Positions 1 to 10,619 of a DNA stretch of 64,000 nucleotides are shown here, one piece after another. The DNA is from Antedon mediterranea (Eukaryota; Echinodermata; Crinoidea; Comatulida; Antedonidae). The notes under the pieces were generated by a model. It did not search any database, was not told where the DNA came from, and saw only the letters and a program-made list of their open reading frames with translations. Within the stretch, counting starts at the first letter, position 1. Every line of letters starts with the position of its first letter. A program made the position numbers and the translations under genes. The DNA is taken from positions 7,722,922-7,786,921 of the forward strand of contig NC_092678.1 in assembly GCF_964355755.1 (NCBI RefSeq), written 5' to 3'.

Positions 1-900
1 GTTGTACAAATACACGGTCACCAGGTTCTAAGACAGCATCAATTGTTCCTTTATCATAAGTTTGCTTTCGTTTACGTCAAGCTTTTTTAAGGCAATCTGT
101 TGCAGTAGTATAAGATAATTTGAGGTGATTTCGCAACTGGTTACCTATTCTTCATAGGAATCTGGGTCGGAATCGAATTTTAGGCCGAGAATGACGTCGA
201 TTGGTAATTTTGGGTGACGGCCAAACATTAAATAAAAGCGAGTTGAATCATGACGAGTTGCATTGTATGCATGAACCACAGGGCTCACAATTCTTTCCAG
301 TTCAATTTTTCTTTGGTATATAAAGTACCTAACATGTTTAACAAGGCGCGGTTGAATCGTTCAGTTTGTCCATTACACTGAGGATGGTAGGGTGTGGTTT
401 GGGATTTTTTAATGTTACCTAAATTGCAAAGTTCCTTTAATTAAATTGCTTTCAAAGTTTCGACATTGGTCTGTGTGAATTTTGGTGGGAATACCATAAT
501 GAAAAATAAAATTTTCCCATAATATTTTGGCTACGGTTTTGGCTTTTTGATCGAGAGTAGGGTAAGCTTGAAAATTTTTAGTGAAGTGATCCGTTATTAC
601 CAGTATATTTTCATACCCGCCTTTGGACCTTTCTAATTTTAGAAAGTCCATACCAATTATCTCCATAGGGTCTGAACTAGTTATGTTAACCATAGGGACT
701 CTAGCTCTAATTGTCGTCTTTCTAACGGAACAATTCTTACAACTTTCAACCCAACTTTTGACAAATTCAGTCATTTGGGGCCAAAAAAATCTACGTTGGA
801 AAAGTTCGAGGGTACTTCTATGCCTAAATGACCACCATTATTGTGCAGGCTTTCCAGAGAGAGTTTGCGCAAACTCATGAGGTAACTAACACTAATAACC
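1..900 (-). pseudogene. Ty3/gypsy integrase fragment, frameshifted
   Basis: Reading right to left, the minus strand encodes in order: a remnant of the HHCC zinc-binding region (LHNNGGHLG, about 830-870); the core of an rve integrase (415-774) with CKNC, GMDF, VITDHFTK and FHYGIPTKIHTD; then SQTTPYHPQCNGQTERFNRA (about 335-415); and LMFGRHPKLPIDVILGL (about 180-235). This is the domain order of Ty3/gypsy integrases. At least two frame changes and a stop break it, so it is a dead fragment. It is cut by the left window edge. No RT or LTR in the same orientation is seen beside it. Confidence 0.85.
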
Positions 901-924
901 ATTTTCATATTTTAAATAGATTAG

Positions 925-1866
925 AAAAAAAAAAGAGGAAACAGAGGGATGTAATGTAATGATATAATATATAATTGAGAAATCAACCTTTTTATTACAA
1001 ATCAATTGAGTTAACCACTTTGCACCAGAAAGGTCCAGTGAAGAGGTTGTCCAGATGTTTCAAAAAGTCCCTGGACAGACTTAGGACCAATCATTAACCT
1101 CAGAGATGATGTAATGACATATGCTAATGAACAGAAGTCAATATACACTCACAGACACTTCTTCGAAAACACACCTTACTGACTTTAATTGTATCTACCA
1201 ATTAGGTCAGCTGCTGTTGATTCCTTGTTTTAATATACTTTATTTGTTTATAAAATTATATATTTATTTTAGTTAAGGTCATGGGACTGCTGACTCTTGT
1301 AGTTACAGTAATCGTATTACTTTAGCAGTCCCTGACCAATTTCATCTTTGTACATTGTATATATGTTTTGTTGGTCGAATAAATAAATGAAATGAAATGA
1401 ATGTACGCAGCTCTCACAACATACAGAAATTAAAAGAGTAAAATTGATGTTTAAAGTACTTCCTTTAATATGCACCATCCACAATAATGTCAAATCAGGA
1501 CAAAGGAAAACAAAGGAGAACAGCACACTGTGCACACTTGGCAAATAATATGTAAAGTAATATGTAAATGAGAATGCAACAAAATAAATGAATATTCAAG
1601 GAAAAAACTTAATTAAACTTAGATCAAAAGAAACTAAAGTAGTAATATAAATAACTACATGCAAACTGCAGTAACACCGACACTTCCTCAGAAGCATACC
1701 TACAGCCAAACCTCACCTACAGCATCACTCTTATACTTGTTCCTGTTTCTGTATAATTATATTGTATTGTGTATTATAATGTATTATTGAATAAACAACT
1801 GTGATATTCAATCAACCAAGCAAGTAGAGTCTTTAATACAGTAAAACCTCCACACATTATATTACA
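925..1866 (+). mobile_element. Candidate 3' LTR preceded by a polypurine tract
   Basis: A purine run (about 925-949) is followed at 950 by TGTAATGTAATG. A matching inverted end, CATTATATTACA, closes at 1866, giving a TG...CA unit of 917 bp. AATAAA lies near 1790, as expected for an R region. The tract plus LTR layout fits the 3' end of a plus-strand LTR element whose internal part has been lost. No partner LTR or target duplication is visible in the window, so this is a hypothesis from structure only. A LINE tail appears to be nested inside. Confidence 0.4.
1274..1402 (+). mobile_element. LINE 3' end with A-rich repeat tail
   Basis: The segment contains an inverted pair (GGGACTGCT / AGCAGTCCC) and ends in a short repeat tail, AATAAATAAATGAAATGAAA. 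This is typical of a 5'-truncated non-LTR retrotransposon copy. It has no coding part. Confidence 0.35.
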
Positions 1867-2287
1867 AAACTATGAGAAAAACGATGGGAAATGGTAAAAG
1901 CTTTATGTTTATATTCGGCATAGCAACTGTCTACTAATGGTGGAGGAACGAGGTGCATATAGAGCGTGCGTCATTCGATCCCACAGGGGTGATCGTGTTT
2001 TGTTAATTTTTTTCGAAAGATATTGTTGGGTCTTTTGTACCTTGTTTTTTTAATGAATTTTCTCTAATACTTGACTTACAAATATATATATATAAACAAA
2101 CATCTTTATCGTTTCAAATTAATTAATTAAAATTTCAGTATATCACCGGGCGATTTAGAATTAATGTTCTTTGCCTAATGTGTTTATATAAACCAACATT
2201 GAAATAAAACAAGGCCTATATCATATAATAAATAACAAATACTTGTACGGCAAAGAAGCAAACTAGTATGTTACGTAGTATTTTAAT
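1867..2287. other. Non-coding AT-rich stretch with part of a dispersed repeat
   Basis: No coding exon is seen. Positions about 2095-2195 (TTTCAAATTAATTAATTAAA, GGGCGATTTAGAATTAATG) recur twice at about 53940-54090, so a dispersed repeat lies here. Confidence 0.5.
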
Positions 2288-2470
2288 TAACCTGAAAAAA
2301 CTGTAATTTAAAGCAAGAAATGGTCAAATTGGCTGCCAGCCAATGGGTTATTGATTGAATTTAACAATTTATTGTTATTTTTTTCATTTTTTTTTTCTTT
2401 TCATACAGAAATGATTAACTTTATTAAAACTACAAAATAACATATTCAACGTCTAATTTAATCTTTTATA
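2288..2470. repeat. Partial copy of the TTAA-flanked MITE family
   Basis: From ACCTGAAAAAACTGTAATTT onward this matches the interior of the complete copies at 5805-6131 and 56648-56984, including GGCTGCCAGCCAATGG. The left terminal repeat is missing and the right one is degraded. It sits directly beside EGF exon A, as the copies at 5805 and 10115 sit beside exons B and C. Confidence 0.7.
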
Positions 2471-2603
2471 ATCTTAATAATCTAATCTTAACGTTTTCTA
2501 TATTGCAAAATGTTACCTTTGGAAATGGAGGGTATGTAGCCCTTCTGTTTATGGTCTTTTAATCTACAAATTCTATTCTAGTGAAATATAGTAGTTCAAA
2601 TAC

Positions 2604-2717
2604 CTTCATACTGGCATCTCTCTCCTGCATATCCAGTCCAGCATGAACACCAAAATCCATATCCATAAGAATAAGCCTGACAGGATCCATTTATACAAGG
2701 ATTTGATGAACATGGAT
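2604..2717 (-). CDS. EGF-like domain exon A (phase 1-1)
   Basis: A 114-bp exon bounded by AG at 2718-2719 and GT at 2602-2603 on the minus strand. Starting on the second base of a codon it reads PCSSNPCINGSC, then ten residues, then CSC, WTGYAGERC and QYE. Cysteine spacing is C-x4-C-x4-C-x10-C-x-C-x8-C, the canonical EGF-like pattern with the GY-x2-x-C end. Both borders are phase 1, the usual symmetrical EGF exon that can be duplicated without breaking frame. The coding bases are identical to exon D. EGF modules of this kind occur in secreted or membrane proteins. The parent gene is not identifiable from one module. An open frame on the same strand starting at the internal ATG is a decoy. Confidence 0.75.
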
Positions 2718-3017
2718 CTATTCATTTTATTCAAATCAACAACAAAAAAACCATAAAACTTCTGTTAGGATGATATGATCATGCACATAAAGATATTATG
2801 TAGACTATTAATTGCACTGAAATTAATATTTTTAAATGTTTTAAAATTATGTTAAAAGAAATTACTTTTTACTATTTTAAACAGCCAGATGACCAGTTTG
2901 AAGTTAACAAATGACCAGTTTTGAACAATAATTGTCAACAAAACTACAACTTTTCTGTTGATTTCAATTCAATACAACCATAACTTTTTTAAAGGCCATC
3001 AGAGAAAAAGAATTGTT

Positions 3018-4064
3018 CTAGTGGACCTAGATAGCATATTTGGCAATATTCCTAATGTCTTCTGCATCAAAGATGATATCTTAATAGCAGCCAAAACCAA
3101 TAATGAACATGAGAGGGCCATCCAAGACCTCATGAAAGGAAAACATCAAACTAAACCCCGATAAATGCCAAACTAACAAGCGAAACGTCAAGCTCTTCGG
3201 ACAAGTACTCAGCAAAGAAGGAATCGCACCCGATCCCACAAATGTAACAGCAATACAGAACCCAAAAGTACCTGCCAACCAACAGGAATTGTAATCCCTC
3301 TTGGGACTAGTACAATATCTGTCCAAGTTTGCGAAGCTGAGCCATCTCACAGAGCCTATAAGGAAGCTCCTACAGAAGGATGCAGTTTATAGACACCGAG
3401 CCATGACAAAGTGCTTGACAACCATTAAAGACGCCATCATAAACACTCCAGTCCTCGCATATTTTGATGCCAGGAAAGAGATCACAATCGAATGTGATGC
3501 AAGCATGAAAGGCCTTGGAGCAGTGCTCATGCAACAAGACAAACCAGTATATTATACATCAAAATCGCTAACTCCTGCAGAGAAAAATTACAGCAACATT
3601 GAGAGAGAAGGACTAGCTGTCGTATGGGCCATAATACACTTCAGATATTATGTGTTTGGATGTGAATTCACAATCTGCTCTGATCACAAACCATTAGAAG
3701 ACATCGCCAAGAAGGACATCTCTAAAATGCCAAGCAGACTCCAACGACTGATGCTGCAAATGCAGGATTACAAAGGCACAATCAAATATGTACCAAGCAA
3801 AGAAGTCCCGATAGCAGACTGCCTCTCGCGCTGCATAGACACTAATCAGAGAACATTTCAAATTCCTGATCTTGATGTCCAGATATAACGAACTGACTGA
3901 TACAAAATTATTCGTCATAAATAAAATAAAAGAAGCAACCGCAGCAGACAACATGCTACAAGCACTCAGCAAAAATATACTGAATAGATGGCCAAATGAA
4001 AAAAACCAGTGTAACGAAACTACCCATGCGTATTGGCAACATAGATACCAACTAACGATACACA
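3018..4064 (+). pseudogene. Ty3/gypsy RT-RNase H fragment
   Basis: The end of a reverse transcriptase (IKDDILIAAKT, a variant of the YxDD box, about 3075) is followed after a frameshift by the connection region (LNPDKCQ), then 3301-3888 in one frame: GLVQYLSKF, an RNase H start (ITIECDASMKGLGAVLMQ), YSNIEREGLAVVWA, SDHKPLE and the CLSR end. The integrase linker follows in another frame (3872-4064). Frameshifts and the missing RT N-half mark it as dead. It interrupts the intron sequence flanking EGF exon A: at about 3018 the intron homology shared with copies B and D stops. Confidence 0.85.
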
Positions 4065-4530
4065 ATGGTATTGATTGATTGATTTTATTCGATATTCATA
4101 CATAAAAGTTAAAATATACAATGTATAAAAAGAATACCTGGATAACCCATTAAGTCGACAAAAAAGTAAACTTATTTCCAATGGAGTCCAATCCATAATA
4201 ACTGAAAAGTGAGTGGTTGGGCCTAGCACAATATATCATTAAGTATTACGCAGTAAAAATGAAAAAACAAGAAAATACATATAAGACAAGATAACATCAA
4301 AAAAACAATATTAAAAAATAACTTAATTAAACTGATATTCCAAGCTGTTCATTATTAAAATATTTTTTAAGTTTTATTTTGAAGGTTGCATTATTTTGTA
4401 TTGATTTGAGTGAATTGGGGAGCCTGTTCCAGTCACGGATACCTAAGAAATAAAAAGTTGTATCGTTAACGCCAGTAGTCTTAGGAGTGACAAAATTAAA
4501 TGTTGTACCCCTGGCTACGGTCACCTGGGA
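4065..4530 (-). mobile_element. CR1/L2-like LINE 3' end
   Basis: The minus strand carries the last residues of a LINE ORF2 (FLGIRDWNRLPNSLKS at about 4390-4455, a familiar C-terminal block) and then a 3' UTR ending in a (TCAA)n tail next to 4065-4080. The same 3' UTR, about 90 percent alike by eye, occurs at 25148-25425. The tail abuts the broken Ty3 fragment, so the LINE inserted into it. Confidence 0.8.
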
Positions 4531-4534
4531 CAAG

Positions 4535-5580
4535 ACAAGGTAGGTAGCATGATGAAAAAGTGGTCTGAGCTCTCCACCATGCCGCCGCTAAAATATCTGA
4601 AACGGGCACACCCCGAAATAACACCCATGAAGCCACTGAGCCACGCACCTTGTGCATATGAGCTGGCGACGGCAAGCGTGAAGATGCATACGCTGACTTG
4701 ATGGCGGAAACGACCCAACAGACTCTATCCTTATAGAGGGGTTTTATTGTCGTCACAAACAGATGTGACATTCCGTTTCGTAAATTTTGCGTGCGATTAA
4801 CATATATTTGTATCGCACACACTGGTCACCACAGCCTGTCTTCTCGCACAGAGGAGTGCGAGTAAATTTTATAAGAAAAAATGGTTGGTTGAGAGTGGTT
4901 CAGCTGGGTTTGGGTCTTTGCTAAGAACCCTGCTCAAAAAGTGAGACGAACACTTCTCAAACCGAATATGGCAAGGGTCTGAGGAAAGTGCGTGAATCTC
5001 ACCCATACGCTTAAATGACGCTGCGGCTACTAGAAACGCAGTCTTAATAGACACATCGAGCAGAGATGCTGAACCAAGGGGTTCGTATGGTGGTTTTGTA
5101 AGGGCCTCAAAGACCGAGTTTAAGTCCAACCTGGGAAGCAAAGACCACATGGGAGGTCGAATATTAAACATTCCTCTTATCAGCATAGATAGTTCTAAAG
5201 AGGAGGATACTGACGATCCGTCGGTGAACCTTGGTAATACTACTGCAATAGCTGACCGGTACCCCGCTATGGTTCTGACCTGGAGTCCCGACTCAAATAG
5301 GTCATGAAGAAACCGGGAGATTTCTCCGATGTAGATCGATTTCATAACCGGCACACCATTGATAAAAACTGCTGAAGGCGGCTGTTGTTGTATAGTGTTC
5401 TTGTCGACTCCCGTCGAGACTGGGCTGCCAACAAGGCAGGCCTGTCTGGAATTCCTGCACTTCTGAGGCGATTCCTGACAAGGGCCAGGCAGTCAGCGTC
5501 AGGGATTGCAGGTTGTGTAGGCCCGGGATTGAACTAGGAGTTTGGCTGAATTGGCAGGGTCCTGGGCTGAGAATAAAGCA
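4535..5580 (-). pseudogene. DIRS/Ngaro-type tyrosine recombinase fragment
   Basis: The minus strand gives an N-terminal SAM-like part (RRESTRTLYNNSRLQQFLS at about 5360-5420, then GLQVRTIAGYRSAIAVVL), the block EALTKPPYEPLGSASLLDVS followed by KTAFLVAAASFKRMGEIHAL (4990-5110), and after a frameshift the C-terminal block AHMHKVRGSVASW ... ILAAAWWRAQTTFSSCYL (about 4545-4660). The conserved H-x-x-R (HKVR) and the late W with the final Y are the catalytic signature of DIRS-type retrotransposon recombinases. Stops and a frame change make it non-functional. Confidence 0.75.
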
Positions 5581-5649
5581 GACTCAGCATTGTGGGGAAC
5601 CAAGCTTGGTAAGACCACCATGGAGCTAATAGAAGGATTTCAAATAGGC

Positions 5650-5800
5650 CTATATTATGTTACATAAAATGCTGTTATCCTTTAATTTCATTTATTGTGG
5701 GCTTGGTATATGATACAGTACGTAGTCAGTACTGTAGTATTACCAGCATTTTCCAAGCAAGCTTACGTGATACGTGAATATAATATATGTTCAATTTTGT
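5650..5800. repeat. Left end of duplicated EGF-exon block (unit B)
   Basis: AAATGCTGTTATCCTTTAAT, GGTATATGATACAGTA and the CAAGCTTACGTGATACGTGA region match 22864-23094 with a few substitutions. This extends the homology between the blocks carrying exons B and E about 0.6 kb beyond the exons. Confidence 0.65.
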
Positions 5801-5804
5801 TTAA

Positions 5805-6131
5805 AGATGTATTGTCCCTCTGAAAAAAATACTTCTTAACATTTTTGTTAAATATGCCATTTTAATGTAACATAATAGTTACCCACTTTGACCAAAAATT
5901 GGATTGAGGAAAAAAATGTATATACCTGAAAAAACTGTAATTTAAAGCAAAAAATTGTCAAATTGGCTGCCAGCCAATGGGTTATTGGTTGAATTTAACA
6001 ATTTATTGTTATTTTTTTCATTTTTTTTCTATGGAAACGATTAACTTGATTAAAATTACAAAATAACATTCAAAGTTCAATTTATTTTTTAATAATCTTC
6101 ATTTTTCGTGTTTTTGAGAGACAATACATCT
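5805..6131. mobile_element. Complete MITE flanked by TTAA
   Basis: 327 bp with terminal inverted repeats AGATGTATTGTC / GACAATACATCT, each flanked by TTAA (5801-5804 and 6132-6135). No coding capacity. The copy at 56648-56984 has the same ends and also TTAA flanks. Partial copies lie at 2288-2470, 10115-10236 and 50186-50470. The TTAA flanks suggest a piggyBac-type transposase, but the ends do not begin with the usual CCY, so the superfamily is uncertain. Confidence 0.75.
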
Positions 6132-6301
6132 TTAAAAAAATTTTTGGACAGATAAATTTGTTAGCCTGTCTTAAATTTATAGAAAAATATATTTTCTATA
6201 TTGCAAAATGTTACCTTTAGAAATGGAGGGTATGTAGCCCTTCTGTTTATGGTCTTTTAATCTACAAATTCTACTCTAGTGAAGTATAGTAGTTCAAATA
6301 C

Positions 6302-6415
6302 CTTCATACTGGCATCTTTCTCCTGCATATCCAGTCCCGCATAAACAGCTAAATCCATATCCATGAGAATAAGCCTGACAGGATCCATTTATACAAGGAT
6401 TCAATGAACATGGAT
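6302..6415 (-). CDS. EGF-like domain exon B (phase 1-1)
   Basis: 114 bp, acceptor AG at 6416-6417, donor GT at 6300-6301, same phases as exon A. It encodes PCSLNPCINGSC ... GFSCLCGTGYAGERCQYE with all six cysteines at the same spacing. It differs from exon A mainly between cysteines 3 and 6 (S for W, L for S, G for W). The change to FSCLCGTGY makes it closer to exon C than to A or D. Intron sequence on both sides is shared with the other copies. Confidence 0.75.
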
Positions 6416-7274
6416 CTATTCATTTTATTCAAATCAACAAAAAAAAACATAAAACTTTGATTAGGATGATATGATCATGCACATGAAGATATTATGTAGA
6501 CTAATTGCACTGAAATTAATATTTGTACATGTATTTAAATAATGTTAAAAGAAATTACTTTTTATTATTTTAAACAGCCAGATGATCAGTTTGAAGTTAA
6601 CAAATGACCAGTTTTGAACAATAATTGCCAACAAAACTACAACTTTTCTGTTGAATTCAATTCAATACAATCATATAACATTTTCAGAGGCCATTACAGA
6701 AAAACAATTGTTCTGTTTCTGCGAAAAAATAACGGTTAAATGGCAGCTTGAAACTAAGGTTTAAAACACCCAATCGATTAACCAGTTATTGCTGTGCCAG
6801 TTTTAGCTGCAACTATCAACTATTGTAGCAGAACTTTTTTGACTGCCATGAGCGCATTTTATTTTGGGTAATAATTAATACTGATTTTTGAGAACCACCC
6901 AACCACAAATTTAGCAGAAATTTAGTCAAATATATCAATTACATTTTACAATCTATTTTGAAATAACTTTTTTTTTTTAATAAAAAAAAATTCTCGTTTG
7001 AATAATACCATACAGTAATCCATAGCCACTTTATTGCCATTGCTTTATTTCAGTGTCAATATGTAATTGTTTTTTAGTTGAATCTGAAAGGATGAAACTT
7101 GGGAAACTTAAATAAAGGGTTGCTTTTGAATTTATTGTGATTTTGTGATTATTTTTCTTTTTTTTAGATTCAAAATAAAACAAACAAACATCACTGTTTT
7201 AAAATGATTTGGGATTATTACTGTATTGCTAATAATATGTTGCTACATTAACAAATCAACAAATGATATATATA

Positions 7275-7490
7275 TCAGGCAGCACTTGCCAGCTTTATAC
7301 TACTGTATGACGTTATCCAAATTCCTTCACTTGCACTGATGAAGGGCTAGTGTTGCCCGAAAGCTCTGCTAACTTTTCTGGCTGTTTACTTTATCGTTTT
7401 GATTTAGCTTTTCGCTTTTTATTTTTGTATCTCCATTGAGATCCAGCCACTGATACCCACAGCATTGTCATTTTTTTCAGTAATTTGCCT
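7275..7490 (+). mobile_element. Penelope-like / LINE tail fragment
   Basis: A segment inserted into duplicated intron sequence: homology to unit E breaks at about 7270 and resumes at about 8705. It contains a hammerhead-like core (7336-7371), then a region ending in a small inverted pair (TCTCCATTGAGA). The family call rests on the hammerhead-like motif and general resemblance to Penelope-like 3' regions. No RT or GIY-YIG coding is seen. Confidence 0.35.
7336..7371 (+). ncRNA. Hammerhead-ribozyme-like core, probably decayed
   Basis: CTGATGA (7336-7342) is followed by stem II GGGC (7344-7347) / GCCC (7355-7358) with a 7-nt loop, then GAAA (7359-7362), a two-pair stem III GC/GC with loop TCT, and TA (7370-7371) at the expected cleavage position. 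This is the order of conserved elements of a minimal hammerhead. Bases immediately outside do not form a convincing stem I, so activity is doubtful. Confidence 0.35.
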
Positions 7491-7555
7491 TTGGATTTAT
7501 GATATATATATGATTATATAATATATATATGATATGTCAATCATGCCATTTTATT

Positions 7556-8710
7556 AGAAAAGCTTTAAAATATAGGTTGTTCATCACATGCTCTTCAATG
7601 GTTAAAATCATATTTGTCAAATAGACAAAAACGTGCTATTTTTTAATGGTAAGATATCTGAACCAATTAATTTATCGGTAGGTGTACCCTAAGGTTCAAT
7701 TTTAGGACCTCTATTTTTTCTTATTTTTATAAATGATCTTTCACAAGTAATTTCTCATGGCAGTATATCATTGTTTGCTGATGATACCACATTATCTATA
7801 GCTGACAAACATGTTTGCAATATTGGAAATTCCATGTCTGAAGATATGCAAAACATCTGCCTTTGGATAAAAAAGAATAAATTAAGTATAAATATTGAAA
7901 AAAAAACTAAAATTATGCTTCTGGGTACAAATCACCGATTATCAGACCATGATTTCAAGATTAATGTAAATAATTATGAATTAGATAGAGTTAATACATT
8001 TAAATGTCTTGGTGTAGTTATTGATGACCAGTTAACTTGGCATGACCATGTGAAATCTGTATCCAAGAAGGTATTTGCAACTTTTTCTATCCTTTAACGT
8101 GTAAAACGTTTTATTAATCAGTCAACTTTATCTTTCTCTTGTTCAACCTCATTTTGAATAAATGTTTTGAAAATGATCTTGACAAACTTACTAAACTTCA
8201 AAAACGTGGAGCAAGATTAATATTAAATGCACATTTCCTCACACCTTCTAAAGATATGTTCACATCACTTGGTTGGTTAATTCTTTGTGATGTATTTGAT
8301 CTTAAGCGATCGTCTTTAGTGTTTAAGTGTTTAAATGAAGATGTACCCGAATACCTTAAATCATATTTTAAATTTTCTAATGAAAATAATAATCATTTTA
8401 CAAGAAATAGTTGCAAATCCCTTTCCCTGGAAAAATGTAGAACAGAATACTATAAGCATTCATTTAAATAGAAGGGTGCTTTTCTTTTTAACACATTAAG
8501 TGAAGAAACTAAATTGTCAAGTAATTTAAATGTTTTCAAAAGTAACTTTAAGGCATTACTGTAGTTTAAGTTCTATTGTGTTTTTACTACTGTTATTTTT
8601 ATATTTTAGTTTAAAATGTACTATTGTACCCAGGGCCCCAAGGTAGACCAGTCTTTTTGACTGATTAGGCCACCCTGGTTAAATATTGTTAATAAATAAA
8701 ATAAAATAAA
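7556..8710 (+). pseudogene. LINE (non-LTR) RT fragment with 3' UTR
   Basis: Contains palm blocks GSILGPLFFLIFINDLS (about 7695-7745, interrupted by a stop just before), the catalytic FADDTT at 7774, KCLGVVIDDQLTWHDHV (8005-8050), and the C-terminal region LQKRGARLIL (8139-8471). An A-rich tail ends near 8710. In-frame stops and frame changes show it is dead. It looks CR1/Jockey-like, but the exact clade is not resolved. Confidence 0.85.
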
Positions 8711-8769
8711 TATACAGTAAAATGATATCCTTTGCTAGCCTACTGTAGGGCCTAAGTTAATGTATAAAA

Positions 8770-8900
8770 ATCAAATCATTTTTTTTTTTTTTACCATATT
8801 TAATGAGGGTGATCCATCCAGCAATTGCTAATCATTAGGGACCCTGAGAGGTTCACAAGACAAACATATACACAAGATGTTCTACATAAACAAAGTCTTA
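8770..8900 (-). mobile_element. Possible retroelement 3' end (poly-T start)
   Basis: A run of T at 8769-8782 followed by ACCATATTTAATGAGGGTGA looks like the 3' end of a minus-strand retroelement with a poly-A tail. There is no coding region and no second copy in the window. Confidence 0.3.
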
Positions 8901-10114
8901 TTACAAGTCTTTGGTATATTGTAGTAAAATAATGAAAAGTTGGTAAACTTATTCTTATCATTTTTGTTGTTATTTATTGTCTAATATTATTATTATTCAT
9001 TTAAAGGTATTCTTAGACAGCTATTTCTGTGTAAAAACTGTGAAGAAGTGAATATTTTATAGTATTTTATCCATATAGCGATCTTTAATAATAGGTCAAT
9101 TATTAACCTAAATAGTAATCTATATATAAATTTACGTAAGGTTAAAATTGTTTATAAAATAAATAAATTGCGCCTTACTTCTAGAATTTTTACTCGATGG
9201 TATATGAAGTTGGTTCGTACATGGAGGTACTGATTTTAACCACCTAATTTAACCCTGTTTACTAATTAAATTGAGTTAGATAATTAGTTATTGACAATTA
9301 AAATGAATTTAGATTCAACGATTAGCCCCAAATAGGGGTGTTTTCCGATCGTGGTATACACTGTCTAATGGATATCCATCTTGAAAAATACCCGCACACA
9401 ATAATACGAGGATGTTTCGCATTTTCCTATCTCCTACGATAATTGTTTTTAATAGCTGAAAACCGGTTGAACAGCTCGAGTACAGAATCATAATGTTGAC
9501 ATTGCACTTTATGATATATCAGTTTGTTTATTTTAATTTAAGGTCACAAATTACATTAATGTAAAAATAAATACTATATGGTCCTATTGAGATAACTTTT
9601 TTCGTCTTTAAATGGTTAAAAATGTGAAAAATAAGGCGATTCTAATCATTTTAGCGGCCCGCTATAAATCCCAACATGCATTGCGAACGGATTGATTTTT
9701 TTTTTCTTCTGTAATTTACTCACTTTTCGATCAATCGTGAGGCCAAAACAAATAGAAGATTCCTAACTTGTCAGTGAAAATACTGGGTTTCCCCCAATTT
9801 GTATCAACGGAGTCTGGCAAAAACAGAAAGGTAATTAATTCAGCAAATATACAAAGTCAGGCTAAGCCTATACAGCTCGCGTACTATTGTATGTTCGTAA
9901 CGTTACCGATGTTAAGCAGCTAAGCCTACAAAACTAAGCCTAGCTAGGCTAGGCCTAAAGACGGCCAACGAGAGGACATTCACCGCGAGCTACTTAGGTA
10001 GTGAATTGTTTCTCTCTTTTTATCACAATTTACCATAAAACGTAGATTTAAGAAAAGGAATAACCTGGTTTAATGTTTTTAAATAACGTCACAAATTGTA
10101 GGGACTGGGTCTTT
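8900..10114. other. Non-coding stretch, no gene recognised
   Basis: No exon or RNA gene could be supported. A short word around 9075-9115 (ATCTTTAATAATAGGTCAAT) recurs at 29942-29975, so part of the segment is duplicated or repetitive. A cluster of TAGG/CCTA words lies at 9900-9960. Confidence 0.4.
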
Positions 10115-10236
10115 AACCATTTATTAAAATTTTTTCATTTTTTTTCTACGGAAGTGATTAACTTTATTCAAACTACAAAATAGCATATTCAAAGTCCAAT
10201 TTAATCTTCATTTTTCATGTTTTTGCCAGGGACAAT
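10115..10236. repeat. Right half of the TTAA-type MITE beside exon C
   Basis: TTTTTTCATTTTTTTTCTAC through GGGACAATACA matches the right half of the 5805-6131 copy. Its left half is absent. The adjacent AGATAAATTTGTTAGCCTGTC also follows the MITE in unit B, so MITE and intron were duplicated together. Confidence 0.65.
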
Positions 10237-10354
10237 ACACCATTTTTTGAAAGATAAATTTGTTAGCCTGTCTTTCATAGAAAAAGAGATTTTCTTTATA
10301 CTGCAAAAAGTAGCCCTTCTGTGTATTGTCTTTTAAATATAGTAGTTCAAATAC

Positions 10355-10468
10355 CTTGATACTGGCATCTGTCTCCTGCATATCCAGTCCCGCATAAACA
10401 GCTAAATCCATATCCATAAGAATAAGCCTCACAGGATCCATTTATACAAGGATTTGATAAACATGGAT
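10355..10468 (-). CDS. EGF-like domain exon C (phase 1-1)
   Basis: 114 bp, acceptor AG at 10469-10470, donor GT at 10353-10354. Encodes PCLSNPCINGSC ... GFSCLCGTGYAGDRCQYQ with six cysteines at C-x4-C-x4-C-x10-C-x-C-x8-C. It shares FSCLCGTGY with exon B. The last codon before the border is CAA instead of GAA. A 77-residue open frame that starts at an internal ATG in a different frame (10441) overlaps it but destroys the cysteine pattern. Confidence 0.75.
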
Positions 10469-10619
10469 CTATTCATTTTATTCAAATCAACAAAAAAACC
10501 ATAAAACTTTGGTTAAGATAATATGATCATGCACGACATAAAGATATTATGTAGACTAATTGCACTGAAATTAATATTTTTAAATGTATTAAAATTATGT
10601 TAAAAGAAATTAGTTAATT

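Noticed and set aside
10208-10441. A 77-codon minus-strand ORF starting MDPVRLILMDMD, also present in the other EGF units
   Set aside because: It overlaps EGF exon C in another frame. The EGF frame has conserved cysteines and splice borders in all five copies, while this frame has no conserved motif and breaks in other copies.
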